In this document: one piece after another, positions 1 through 8,036 of the stretch
Layout: the number at the start of each line of letters is the position of its first letter
How positions within the stretch are numbered: the first letter of the stretch is position 1
Assembly: GCF_014489115.1 (NCBI RefSeq)
Contig: NZ_JACTAH010000001.1
Location: 1,302,001-1,366,000 of the forward strand
From: Thauera sedimentorum
GTDB lineage: Bacteria; Pseudomonadota; Gammaproteobacteria; Burkholderiales; Rhodocyclaceae
Reading direction: 5' to 3'
DNA: 64,000 nt
The notes under the pieces: generated by a model
What the model saw: the letters and a program-made list of their open reading frames with translations, nothing else
Database searches by the model: none
What the model was told of the DNA's origin: nothing
Program-made: the position numbers and the translations under genes

Positions 1-1131
1 GTGCCGGCGCCGGGCGAACGCATTGGGGCCGACTGGACGCCGACCCGCGGGCGCGAGGTGCATGACGCCCTGCTCGGCATCCCCGGCGCGCAGTTGCGCA
101 CCACGGCCGACGGGCGGGCGCTGGTGCTGAGCGCGGCGCATCCGATCTGGGGCGGCAGCCGGGTGCTGGGTGCCGTGGTGGTGGAGGAGCGCAGTGACTC
201 GGTACTGTCGCTGCGCCAGCATGCGCTGGAACGCCTGCTGCTTTTCACCCTGGGCGGCTTCGGCGTGGTGGCGGTGCTGGTGCTGGGCTTCGCCACCCGT
301 CTGTCCTCGCGCATCCGCCGCCTGCGCGACGAGGCCGAGCGCGCCATCGACGGCCACGGGCACATTGCCGCGGCGCTGCCGGCATCGGCCGCCGGCGACG
401 AGGTGGGCGACCTGTCGCGCAGCTTCGCCGCGCTGCTCGACCGCCTGGCGCGCCATCACACCTACCTGGAGAACATGGCCAGCCGCCTGTCGCATGAGCT
501 GCGCACGCCGATCGCGGTGGTGCGTTCCTCGCTCGAGAACCTGCAGGCGGAAGCGCTGCCGGACGGTGCGCAGACCTACATGGGGCGCGCGCAGGCCGGC
601 TTGTCGCGGCTGTCGAAGATCCTCTCGCGCATGAGCGAGGCGTCGCGGCTGGAGCAGGCGCTGGCCAGCACCGAGACCGAGCGCTTCGACCTGCGTGCGG
701 TGGTGGCCGAATGCGTCGGCGGCTACCGCATGGCCCATCCGCAGCGCGCCTTCGAGGCCGACCTGCCGCCCTATCCGGTGTGGGTGCGCGGGGCCCCCGA
801 CCTGGCTGCGCAGATGCTCGACAAGCTGGTGGACAACGCGGTCGACTTCGCCGAACCGGGCACGCCGGTGCGTGTGGTGCTGCGCTTCGAGCTCACCACC
901 GCGACCCTGTCGGTGATCAATCGCGGCCCGGCGCTGCCGGCCGATTTGCAGGCGCGCCTGTTCGACCCCATGGTCTCCGGGCGCAAGCGCGACAGCTCGG
1001 ACGAGCCGCATCTGGGCATCGGCCTCTACGTGGCGCGGATGATTGCCGCCTTCCATGGCGGCAGCCTCAGCGCACACAACCTGCCGGGCGGCGATGGGGT
1101 GTGTTTCAGCGCGGTGCTGCGGCTGAGTTGA
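1..1131 (+). CDS. sensor histidine kinase, 3' part (5' end outside window)
   Basis: This is a membrane sensor kinase that should autophosphorylate a histidine and pass the phosphate to a response regulator. The window opens inside it, so the sensor region is incomplete. In the visible 376 codons a transmembrane segment lies near residues 79-98, followed by a HAMP-like linker. The H-box is SHELRTP with the phospho-accepting His near visible residue 165. The N-box DNAVDF is near 278, and the G-box (GIGLYVARM) is near the C-terminus. The H-box surroundings (MASRLSHELRTPIAVVRSS) recall kinases linked to dedicated proteobacterial sortase systems, but no sortase gene is visible, so that is only a suggestion. 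The cognate regulator is not in the window downstream; it may lie upstream of it. Kinase call firm; the specific family is uncertain. Confidence 0.9.
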   Translation: MPAPGERIGADWTPTRGREVHDALLGIPGAQLRTTADGRALVLSAAHPIWGGSRVLGAVVVEERSDSVLSLRQHALERLLLFTLGGFGVVAVLVLGFATRLSSRIRRLRDEAERAIDGHGHIAAALPASAAGDEVGDLSRSFAALLDRLARHHTYLENMASRLSHELRTPIAVVRSSLENLQAEALPDGAQTYMGRAQAGLSRLSKILSRMSEASRLEQALASTETERFDLRAVVAECVGGYRMAHPQRAFEADLPPYPVWVRGAPDLAAQMLDKLVDNAVDFAEPGTPVRVVLRFELTTATLSVINRGPALPADLQARLFDPMVSGRKRDSSDEPHLGIGLYVARMIAAFHGGSLSAHNLPGGDGVCFSAVLRLS

Positions 1132-1284
1132 GCGGTTCGCGGCGGTCGGACGAGCCCGCCACCATCTCCGTTATAAGCATTGCGGTTATATGGAAATGGA
1201 AAAACATTCTTGGACCATCTAAGGCGGGATGGTTATCGTTTGTGCGCCGCACCGTAGCGGCCTCAACCGATCCGTCCACGCCCG

Positions 1285-3066
1285 ATGTCGTCCCTAGACC
1301 TGCCGCTGCTGTTCGTCGTCTTCGTCCTCGCGGCGGTGCTGGTGGCCTTCGTGCGCGAAAAATGGAGCCCGGACGTGGTGGTCGCGGCCGGCGTCGCCGC
1401 CCTGCTGGTGGCGCAGTTGCTCACCCCGGCCGAAGTGCTGTCGGTGCTCTCCAACCCGGCCCCGGTGACCATTGCCTGCATGTTCGTGCTCTCCGCCGCG
1501 CTGGAACGCACCGGCTGCGTCGAGGTGCTGGGCAACTGGCTGGGCGCGCTGGTGGGCGACAACCCGGTGCGCCTGCTCGGCGGCCTGATGCTGCTGGCCA
1601 TCCTGATTTCCGCCTTCATCAACAACACCCCGGTGGTGGCCATTCTCACCCCGGTGGCCATCGCCCTGGCGCGGCGTTCCAGCACCCAGCCGTCCAAGCT
1701 GCTGATTCCGCTTTCCTACGCCACCATCCTCGGCGGCACGCTGACCATGATCGGCACCTCGACCAACATCCTGGTCGATGGCGTGGCGCGCAAGCAGGGC
1801 CTGGAGCCCTTCGGCATGTTCGAGATCACCCTGGCCGGTTCGGCGCTGGCGGCCAGCGGCTTCATCTTCGTAATGCTGTTCGGCCGCCGCCTGCTGCCGG
1901 CGCGCGAGACGCTTTCACGCATGCTGCGTCCCGACCTCGAGCGCACCTTCATGAGCGAGCTGCTGGTGCCGCACGACTCACCGATGAGCGGCCGCACCAT
2001 CGCCGAGGCCAACCTCAACGGCAAGGCCGGCCTGCAGGTGCTCAAGCTCTTCCGCGGCGACGAGGTGATCACCGAGCCGCCCAACACCACGGTGCTGGCT
2101 GCGGGCGACCGCCTGGTGCTGCACACCACGGTGCGCGACGTGGTCGAGCTGCGCGAGTCCGGCAAGCTGGAGTTCTCGCGCGGCAACGCCTTCGAGACCA
2201 TCGCCACCCGCGACGTGATGCTGGTGGAGGCCATCGTCGGCCGCAACTCGCGCTATGTGCACCGTCCGATGCGCGACCTCGACCTCACCGCGCGCTACGG
2301 CATCGCGGTGCTGGCGGTGCACCGCCAGGACGAGAACGTACGCAGCAACCTGGACGACTTCCAGCTGCAGTTCGGCGACGTGATGCTGGTCGAGGGTACG
2401 CCGGCGCAGATAAAGCGCTTCGCCGACAACGGCGACCTGATCAGCCTCAACGACGTGCAGGAGCGCGCCTACCGGCGCGACAAGGCGCCGGTGGCCATCG
2501 TCGCCACGCTGTCGGTGATGGTGCTCGCGGCCTTCAAGGTGATGCCGATCGAGGGCCTGGCGCTGATCGCCGCCGCCGCGGTGCTGGTGACCAACTGCCT
2601 GGACGTGGAGGATGCCTACAAGGCGGTGGACTGGAAGATCCTGTCGCTGATCTTCGGCATGCTGGCGATCAGCATCGCCATGGACAAGGTCGGCCTGGTC
2701 AGCCTGATCGTGGAGAACGTCACCGCCGCGGCCCCCTGGGCCAGCCCGCTGGTGATGTTCGCCTTCATCTACCTGTTCACCTCGGTGCTCACCGAACTGC
2801 TGTCCAACAACGCGGTGGCGGTGCTGATCACGCCCATCGCCATCGGCCTGGCGCAGCATCTCGGCGTGGACCCGCGCCCCTTCGTGGTGGCGGTGATGTT
2901 CGCCGCCAGCGCGAGCTTCGCCACCCCCATCGGCTACCAGACCAACACCTTCGTGTACAACGCCGGCGGTTACCGCTTCACCGACTTTCTGCGCATCGGC
3001 ATCCCGCTGAACCTGTTGATGTGGGTGGTGGGCGTGATCGTGATTCCGCTGATCTGGCCGTTCTGA
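1285..3066 (+). CDS. SLC13-family permease with two TrkA-C domains
   Basis: This is a predicted inner-membrane anion or dicarboxylate symporter of the divalent anion:sodium symporter type. The 593-residue protein has a hydrophobic N-terminal half (residues about 1-205). Two soluble RCK_C/TrkA-C-like domains follow (about 215-385), then a hydrophobic C-terminal half (about 400-593). The two halves carry the repeated family signature around paired Asn and Thr-Pro: NNTPVVAILTPVA in the first and SNNAVAVLITPIA in the second. Cytoplasmic TrkA-C domains usually bind small ligands and gate transport. The substrate cannot be read from the sequence; sulfate, thiosulfate and C4-dicarboxylates are all known for the family. 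No strong ribosome site precedes the ATG, and the gene looks monocistronic. Confidence 0.88.
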   Translation: MSSLDLPLLFVVFVLAAVLVAFVREKWSPDVVVAAGVAALLVAQLLTPAEVLSVLSNPAPVTIACMFVLSAALERTGCVEVLGNWLGALVGDNPVRLLGGLMLLAILISAFINNTPVVAILTPVAIALARRSSTQPSKLLIPLSYATILGGTLTMIGTSTNILVDGVARKQGLEPFGMFEITLAGSALAASGFIFVMLFGRRLLPARETLSRMLRPDLERTFMSELLVPHDSPMSGRTIAEANLNGKAGLQVLKLFRGDEVITEPPNTTVLAAGDRLVLHTTVRDVVELRESGKLEFSRGNAFETIATRDVMLVEAIVGRNSRYVHRPMRDLDLTARYGIAVLAVHRQDENVRSNLDDFQLQFGDVMLVEGTPAQIKRFADNGDLISLNDVQERAYRRDKAPVAIVATLSVMVLAAFKVMPIEGLALIAAAAVLVTNCLDVEDAYKAVDWKILSLIFGMLAISIAMDKVGLVSLIVENVTAAAPWASPLVMFAFIYLFTSVLTELLSNNAVAVLITPIAIGLAQHLGVDPRPFVVAVMFAASASFATPIGYQTNTFVYNAGGYRFTDFLRIGIPLNLLMWVVGVIVIPLIWPF

Positions 3067-3127
3067 TTGCCCGCGGGGCGGGCGGCCTGCCAGAATGGCG
3101 GCCCCGCGAACCGACCCGGTCCCACCC

Positions 3128-3676
3128 ATGGCCCTGAAGGCAACCATCTACAAGGCGGAGTTGCAGATCGCCGACATGGATCGCAACTACTACGCGACCC
3201 ACAACCTCACGCTGGCCCGCCACCCGTCCGAGACCGACGAGCGCATGATGGTGCGCCTGCTGGCCTTCGCGTTGTTCGCCGAGGAAGGGCTGGCTTCCGG
3301 CAAGGGGCTGTGTGTCGATGACGAACCCGACCTGTGGGTGCGCGACCTGACCGGCGACATCCGCTGCTGGATCGACGTGGGCCAGCCGGATGAGAAGTGG
3401 ATCCGCAAGGCCTGCGGGCGCGCGGCGCGGGTGGTGATCGTCAGCTACGGACGGGCCGCCGACATCTGGTGGCAGGGCGTGCGCGACAAGCTCGCCCGCC
3501 AGGACAAGCTCACCGTGCTCAACCTGCCGGCGGAGGCCGCACCGGCGCTGGCGACGCTGACCGCACGCTCGATGCGCCTGCAGTTCACCATCCAGGACGG
3601 CCAGGTGTGGGTGACCGACGGCGAGCGTACCGTGCAGGTCGAGCCCGTCACGCTGCAGGGCACGGCGCACGCCTGA
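3128..3676 (+). CDS. yaeQ: YaeQ family protein
   Basis: This is a 182-residue soluble protein of the YaeQ family, which has a PD-(D/E)XK nuclease-like fold and no settled biochemical function. The family start MALKATIYKAELQIADMDR is seen here. That motif fixes the start at the second in-frame ATG rather than the one 33 bases upstream. The conserved stretch with WIDVGQPDEKWIRKA and a following Ser-Tyr-Gly segment are present. The length equals the usual 180-182 residues. The gene converges on the minus-strand membrane gene ending at 3780, with a REP-type inverted repeat between them that may end both transcripts. Confidence 0.9.
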   Translation: MALKATIYKAELQIADMDRNYYATHNLTLARHPSETDERMMVRLLAFALFAEEGLASGKGLCVDDEPDLWVRDLTGDIRCWIDVGQPDEKWIRKACGRAARVVIVSYGRAADIWWQGVRDKLARQDKLTVLNLPAEAAPALATLTARSMRLQFTIQDGQVWVTDGERTVQVEPVTLQGTAHA

Positions 3677-3710
3677 TCGGATACCAGAGTCTTCCCGCGC
3701 CAGCTGTCTT

Positions 3711-3783
3711 GCAGGAGCGGCCTTGGCCGCGATACGGCCTGCGATGGAACCACCGCCGCCATCGCGGCCAAGGCCGACCCTAC
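3711..3783. repeat. REP-type inverted repeat between convergent genes
   Basis: A left arm GCAGGAGCGGCCTTGGCCGC (from 3711) faces a right arm running ATCGCGGCCAAGGCC (from 3761), with about 27 bases between. The same core recurs near 13122, 21389 and 33452. It sits between the stops of yaeQ and the minus-strand membrane gene, and its right end covers that gene's TAG stop. It can form a long hairpin and may act as a bidirectional transcription end. Confidence 0.75.
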
Positions 3784-5045
3784 GCGTGGCCGAGCATGGT
3801 ACGGCGCCAACGCGCCGCGGTGCCGAGCAGGTTGGCCATCAGCCAGGCGAATTCCGCCACCAGCATCGCTCCGGCGAGCCGCCCGGCCCAGGCATTGCCC
3901 GAGGTCGCGAGCAGCAGGGCGGGCAGGGTGGCCGCGTGCAGCATCAGCTGACGGCGGACCGGCACATCGGGCAGTAGCTTCTTCATGTTCGGCGCCTTGA
4001 CCTTGGCCTGGGTCAGATGCAGCCAGGCGAGGAAAGGCACGATCTTGTAGAGCATGGCGCTGATCGCGCTGACGAAGCCGCCGTGCAGCACCAGGATGCC
4101 GGCGGCCAGGGGCCAGGCATCGTGGTCCAGCCAGGAGGCGAGCATCGCGCAGGCCGCGCCGGCGAGCACACAGGCCATGGACAGCTGCAGGGTACGGAAG
4201 CTGGCGTCCGGGTGCGGCCGGCGGGTGCGACGCATCAGCAGCAAGGTGGCGAGCGCGAAGCACATGGCCAGCACCGCGAGCACGTCCAGGGTCAGCGCTG
4301 GTGCGCCGGCCTTGCGTGCCAGGGTCAGCACGCTCCAGCCGGCCAGTACGGCAAGTACCAGCGGCGCCCAGATGCGGGTCAGCCAGCCGGGGTAGTTGGG
4401 CGTGATCTGGAACATCGGCACGACCACCCAGCTGGTGGCCGCCATCAGCACGCCGCCCCAGCCCAGCCAGCCCCAGCCGACATGCAGGTTGGTCAGTTGC
4501 AGCAGCGGCAGCGACAAGCCGCGGGACAGGGCGAGTACCAGCAGGATGCCGAGCACCGCGGTGACGGCAAGGCCGATGAGCGCGATGCGCAGGTCGCGGG
4601 CGGTGTTCTGTGTTGCGGCGCTGCGCCGCAGGCCGATTGCGGCGGCGCCAAGAAAGAGCAGCACGCCCAGCCCCAGCAGCACGCCGCCGGCCTGCATCAG
4701 CGCCGGCTTGCCAGCCCCCAGTCCCCAGGCGAGCGCAATCGCGCCGCTACTGACCAGGGCATGCACGCCCGCCGACAAGGGCCGGATGGCGGGCAGGCAG
4801 GCGCCGGCGACCACCGGGAGGATCTGCATCAGGGCGCCCAGCATCACCAGCAGCATGAAGCCGGCGGTGATCAGGTGGGTGAGGGCGAGGGCGCCCGGCG
4901 TCCAGCGCGAGGCGAGCGCTTCGGGCTGCAGCAGCAGGTAGACACCGGCGGCCAGCCCGAACAGCGCGGCGGTGAGGAAGAACGAGAGCGGAACGTGGAA
5001 AGGCGGGGTCGCCTCGTAGCTGAGCGAGCGCTGGCCGGCGCTCAT
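3780..5045 (-). CDS. polytopic heme-copper-oxidase-subunit-I-like / NnrS-like membrane protein
   Basis: This 421-residue, very hydrophobic protein has roughly 12 predicted membrane segments. Histidines sit in or near several helices: ALTHLITAGFM, LTNLHVGWGWLGWGG, LVLHGGFVSAIS and FLAWLHLT. This spacing is what one sees in heme-copper oxidase subunit I relatives and NnrS-type proteins linked to nitric oxide stress and denitrification. It is the last gene of a three-gene operon. Its ATG overlaps the DUF2249 stop by four bases, and the operon starts with a hemerythrin-domain gene behind an FNR/DNR-type box. A role in NO or oxygen handling under low oxygen is inferred from this context. Heme or copper binding is plausible but not shown. 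Confidence 0.7.
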   Translation of the reverse strand: MSAGQRSLSYEATPPFHVPLSFFLTAALFGLAAGVYLLLQPEALASRWTPGALALTHLITAGFMLLVMLGALMQILPVVAGACLPAIRPLSAGVHALVSSGAIALAWGLGAGKPALMQAGGVLLGLGVLLFLGAAAIGLRRSAATQNTARDLRIALIGLAVTAVLGILLVLALSRGLSLPLLQLTNLHVGWGWLGWGGVLMAATSWVVVPMFQITPNYPGWLTRIWAPLVLAVLAGWSVLTLARKAGAPALTLDVLAVLAMCFALATLLLMRRTRRPHPDASFRTLQLSMACVLAGAACAMLASWLDHDAWPLAAGILVLHGGFVSAISAMLYKIVPFLAWLHLTQAKVKAPNMKKLLPDVPVRRQLMLHAATLPALLLATSGNAWAGRLAGAMLVAEFAWLMANLLGTAARWRRTMLGHA

Positions 5046-5257
5046 AGCCCACCGATGCGCACTTCGACCGCGTCGTCGCGCACCTCGTATTCGTAGCGCG
5101 TGCCGTCACGGTCGAGCATGCGCAGCAGCGGCCAGGGCGTGCGGTCGAGCAGCAGGGTCAGGGTCTCGCCTTCCGGCAGGTCGGCGAGGGCTTCCATTGC
5201 CAGTTCGAAGGGCTCGGGCGGCTCCAGGCCGCGGGCGTCGATGACCTTGTCGCTCAT
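5042..5257 (-). CDS. DUF2249 domain protein
   Basis: This small soluble protein of 71 residues has the DUF2249 pattern: an N-terminal DARGLEPPEPFE segment, then PEGETLTLLLDRTPWPLLRML. The fold is related to TusA (SirA-like), but this protein lacks a conserved Cys near the start. DUF2249 proteins are often found next to hemerythrins and denitrification genes; their function is not established. It overlaps both neighbours by four bases (ATGA-type), so translation of all three genes is probably coupled. Confidence 0.85.
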   Translation of the reverse strand: MSDKVIDARGLEPPEPFELAMEALADLPEGETLTLLLDRTPWPLLRMLDRDGTRYEYEVRDDAVEVRIGGL

Positions 5258-5721
5258 GCTTGCACCTCAGCCTGATGGCCGGCTGCGAGCTCGCGACCGA
5301 GCGCCAGCGCCAGGTCCTCGCGCTGCGACTGCAGGCGCTGGTCGCACATCGGGTAGAGGATGTTCTCTTCCTTCATGTTGTGCTGCTGCATCAGGATCAG
5401 CAGGGTCTCGGCCTCGCCGGTGTACTCGTCGGCGTCCTGGTCGTCGATGGCCTGCTCGAGCCGGGCCAGCGCCGCACGCAGTTCGCGGTGTTCCTCGCGC
5501 ATCACCATGGTCGGCCCGTGCATCATGCCGGTGGCCTGCTCGAAACGGGGAAAGAGAATGGACTCTTCCGCGCCGAAATGGGTGTTCAGGGCGCGCGAGA
5601 ACAGCCCGAGGGCGGCGCGCGCCGCTTCCCACTCGCCACGGCCCACGTGGTGTTCCGCACTCGCGAAGGCTTCGTCGCACTGGCGGTGGTCGTGGGTCAT
5701 GAGGTCGGTGAGCGTACTCAT
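5254..5721 (-). CDS. hemerythrin domain protein
   Basis: This 155-residue four-helix-bundle protein is predicted to bind a non-heme di-iron centre. Likely ligands are H12 in THDHRQCDEAF, the His and Glu of HFGAEESILFPRFE, the His of MREEHREL and the His/Glu of QQHNMKEENILYP. Relatives bind oxygen or act in NO and iron-sulfur repair (Ric/YtfE-like). The start is the internal ATG at 5721, which has a strong AGGAGAT ribosome site eight bases upstream; a longer frame to 5814 would run over the FNR-type box. It leads an operon with DUF2249 and an oxidase-like membrane protein. Confidence 0.88.
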   Translation of the reverse strand: MSTLTDLMTHDHRQCDEAFASAEHHVGRGEWEAARAALGLFSRALNTHFGAEESILFPRFEQATGMMHGPTMVMREEHRELRAALARLEQAIDDQDADEYTGEAETLLILMQQHNMKEENILYPMCDQRLQSQREDLALALGRELAAGHQAEVQA

Positions 5722-5778
5722 TGTTGTGGATCTCCTGTCGGGGTGCGCACAATTCTCCGAGTTGTCCACGCTTCGGCC

Positions 5779-5792
5779 TTGATACGTGTCAA
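5779..5792. promoter_or_regulatory. FNR/DNR-type box upstream of the hemerythrin operon
   Basis: The sequence TTGATACGTGTCAA matches the FNR consensus TTGAT-N4-ATCAA at nine of ten fixed positions. It lies about 58 bases upstream of the hemerythrin ATG and 94 bases upstream of the divergent MFS gene. The spacing suits an activator near -41 of the minus-strand promoter. Control by oxygen (FNR) or NO (DNR/NnrR) is inferred from the motif. Confidence 0.62.
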
Positions 5793-5885
5793 ACGCCTGA
5801 ATTGGTTTGCCCATACGGGGTTTCGGCAGTTCGGCATTGCCCCAATGTGGTGCAGAATCCGCGCTTCGACGATAGGGAGCTTTCC

Positions 5886-7109
5886 ATGCGGCACGAAACC
5901 GGCGGCGCGAGCTGGGGCAGGATCTTCCTGCCGTTCGCGCTCGGGTATTACCTGTCCTACCTGCTGCGCACCGTCAATGCGGTGATCTCGCCCGCACTGA
6001 CCGGCGAACTCGGTTTGTCCGCCGCCAATCTGGGGCTGCTGACCAGCACCTATTTCCTGGCCTTCGGCCTGGCGCAGATTCCGGTCGGGATCGCCCTGGA
6101 CCGTTTCGGCCCGCGGCGGGTGGAGGGGATGCTGCTCATCCTCACCGCGCTCGGCGCGGCGGCCTTCGCCGTGGCCGAATCGCTCGGCGGCCTGGGCCTG
6201 GCGCGCGCGCTGATCGGCCTCGGGGTGTCGGCCTGCCTGATGGGTGCCTTGAAGGGCTTTGCCATGTGGTATCCGCCGGAGCGCCAGAGTTCGATGACCG
6301 GCTTCATCATGGCGGCCGGTGCGCTGGGCGCGCTGACCGCCAGCGCGCCGGTCGAGGCGATGCTGCCCTTCGTCGGCTGGCGCGGGGTGTTCTGGATCAT
6401 CGCCGGCATTGCCGCGGCGATTGCGGCGTGGATCTTCCTGTCGCTGCCGGACGAGGCCGCGCACGCCTCCCGCGACACCGTGGGGCAGGCCCTGCGTTCG
6501 GTGGGGCAGATCTACGCCTCGGCCGGTTTCCTGCGGTTCGCCGGTTCCGCGGCCTTCTTCACCGGCGGCTTCATGGCCCTGCAGAGCCTGTGGGCGGTGC
6601 CCTGGCTGATGACCGTGAATGGCCTGGACCTGGCCGGCGCGGCATCGCAACTGCTGGTGCTCAACTTCGGCATGCTCGCGGGGCAGCTCACCATCGGCCT
6701 GTTCGGCACCCGCCTGGCGCACAGCGGCGTGCGGCCGGTGAACCTGATGCAGGCAGGCTTCGCCGGCATGCTGGCGGTGGAACTCGGCATCCTCCTGCAG
6801 ATCGGCCCGATTGCCGTGCTGTGGTTCCTGCTGGGCGCGCTGTCGGCGGTGAACTCGCAGGCCTACCTGGCCGCCTCGGCCTATTTCCCGCGCGAGGTGT
6901 TCGCGCGGGTGAGCACCGCGGTGAACCTGATGGCCTTCATGGGCGCCTTCGCGGTGCAGTGGGGGCTGGGCGTGACGCTGGACCTGCTGGAAGGCGCCGG
7001 GCGGGGCGGGGCCAGTGCGCTGGCGATTGCCTTCGCCGGCCTGATCGCGCTGCAGGCGGCGAGCTACCTGCCGCTGCTGCCGATCTTCGAGCGGCGGAAG
7101 AAGCCCTGA
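5886..7109 (+). CDS. major facilitator superfamily transporter
   Basis: This is a 407-residue inner-membrane secondary transporter with about 12 predicted helices. The N-terminal half has the MFS loop 2-3 motif as GIALDRFGPRRVEG. YYLSYLLRTVNAVISP in helix 1 resembles the sialate/organophosphate-type MFS proteins of proteobacteria. The substrate is not evident. The start is the ATG at 5886 after a GGGAG ribosome site, since residues encoded further upstream do not look like MFS sequence. The last 46 bases overlap the 3' end of the convergent LpxH-like gene. It shares its upstream region with the hemerythrin operon and so may be affected by the same FNR-type box. Confidence 0.85.
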   Translation: MRHETGGASWGRIFLPFALGYYLSYLLRTVNAVISPALTGELGLSAANLGLLTSTYFLAFGLAQIPVGIALDRFGPRRVEGMLLILTALGAAAFAVAESLGGLGLARALIGLGVSACLMGALKGFAMWYPPERQSSMTGFIMAAGALGALTASAPVEAMLPFVGWRGVFWIIAGIAAAIAAWIFLSLPDEAAHASRDTVGQALRSVGQIYASAGFLRFAGSAAFFTGGFMALQSLWAVPWLMTVNGLDLAGAASQLLVLNFGMLAGQLTIGLFGTRLAHSGVRPVNLMQAGFAGMLAVELGILLQIGPIAVLWFLLGALSAVNSQAYLAASAYFPREVFARVSTAVNLMAFMGAFAVQWGLGVTLDLLEGAGRGGASALAIAFAGLIALQAASYLPLLPIFERRKKP

Positions 7110-7957
7110 GCCGCCAGCACCGGGTCGGCGGCGGCGAGCGCCTCGTCCTCGCTGCCGGCGGCGGTTTCCACCGGTAGCGGAGCGGGCGCGGTCTGCCGGC
7201 CGCGCCATTCCACCAGCTCCAGGCGGCCGTCGAGGTGTTCGAGGATGGCGGTGCAGCTGTCGACCCAGTCGCCGCAGTTCACATAGGTCAGGCCGTCGAC
7301 CTCGCGCAGCGCCGCCCAGTGGATGTGGCCGCAGATCACGCCGTCCACCCCGCGCTCGCGCGCGCCGTGGATCACCGAATCCTCGAAGTCGAAGATGAAG
7401 TTCACCGCGGTCTTGACCTTGCGCTTGGCGTAGCCGGCCAGCGACCAGTAGCCCGAGATGCCCAACCGGCGGCGCATCCACGACAGCCAGCCGTTGATGC
7501 GCACCAGTGCGTTGTAGGCCACGTCTCCGATCACCGCCACCCAGCGGTGGTAGCGGGTGACCTGGTCGTATTCGTCGCCGTGCAGCAGCAGGTAGCGGCG
7601 GCCGTCGGCGGCCTGGTGGACCCAGTCGTGCTCCAGCTGGATGTCGCCGAAGGTGATGCCGACGTATTCGCGCAGCGCCTCGTCGTGGTTGCCCGGCACG
7701 AACACCACCCGCGTGCCCTTGCGCGCGGCGCGCAGCACCTTCTGCACCACGGTGTTCTGCGTGGTGGTCCAGTGGATGCCGCGGCTCATCGCCCAGAAGT
7801 CCACGATGTCGCCGATCAGGAAGAGGTGTTCGGCCTCGTGGTGACGGAGGAAATCCAGCAGGCGGTCGGCCTGGCAGCCGCGGGTGCCGAGGTGGATGTC
7901 GGACAGGAAGATCGAGCGGACCTGGCGCGGCTCGACGGACATATCGACGGTTTTCAT
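7064..7957 (-). CDS. LpxH-like UDP-2,3-diacylglucosamine diphosphatase / metallophosphoesterase
   Basis: This is a calcineurin-type metallophosphoesterase of 297 residues. Metal-binding motifs are in order: SDIHLG (D20, H22), GDIVDFW, GNHDE, LLHGDEYD and GHIH near residue 210. The DIVDFW motif and arrangement fit the LpxH/LpxH2 group, which cleaves UDP-2,3-diacylglucosamine in lipid A synthesis, and its close paralogues. Whether this is the main LpxH or a paralogue cannot be told here. The last 60 residues are Ala/Glu-rich and probably flexible. The ATG at 7957 is used; a second Met five codons in is possible. Its 3' end overlaps the convergent MFS gene by 46 bases. Confidence 0.8.
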   Translation of the reverse strand: MKTVDMSVEPRQVRSIFLSDIHLGTRGCQADRLLDFLRHHEAEHLFLIGDIVDFWAMSRGIHWTTTQNTVVQKVLRAARKGTRVVFVPGNHDEALREYVGITFGDIQLEHDWVHQAADGRRYLLLHGDEYDQVTRYHRWVAVIGDVAYNALVRINGWLSWMRRRLGISGYWSLAGYAKRKVKTAVNFIFDFEDSVIHGARERGVDGVICGHIHWAALREVDGLTYVNCGDWVDSCTAILEHLDGRLELVEWRGRQTAPAPLPVETAAGSEDEALAAADPVLAAQGFFRRSKIGSSGR

Positions 7958-8036
7958 ACGCCGGCTAGCCTAGGCCGGCGGTGTGACGGCACGATGACAG
8001 TTCATCGCGCCGTAACCGTGGCGCGGCGGGGGCGGA

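Noticed and set aside
1132..1284. Regulatory site or small gene between the kinase and the permease
   Set aside because: A moderately AT-rich patch exists but I found no convincing promoter, box or frame.
711..3137. An 808-codon plus-strand frame over the kinase and permease genes
   Set aside because: It crosses two genes and their gap in another frame, and its composition is typical of a GC shadow.
7958..8036. Terminator (GCCGGC-N7-GGCCGGC) after the HI0933 gene
   Set aside because: The stem is present but there is no T-tract, and GC-rich stems are common by chance here.
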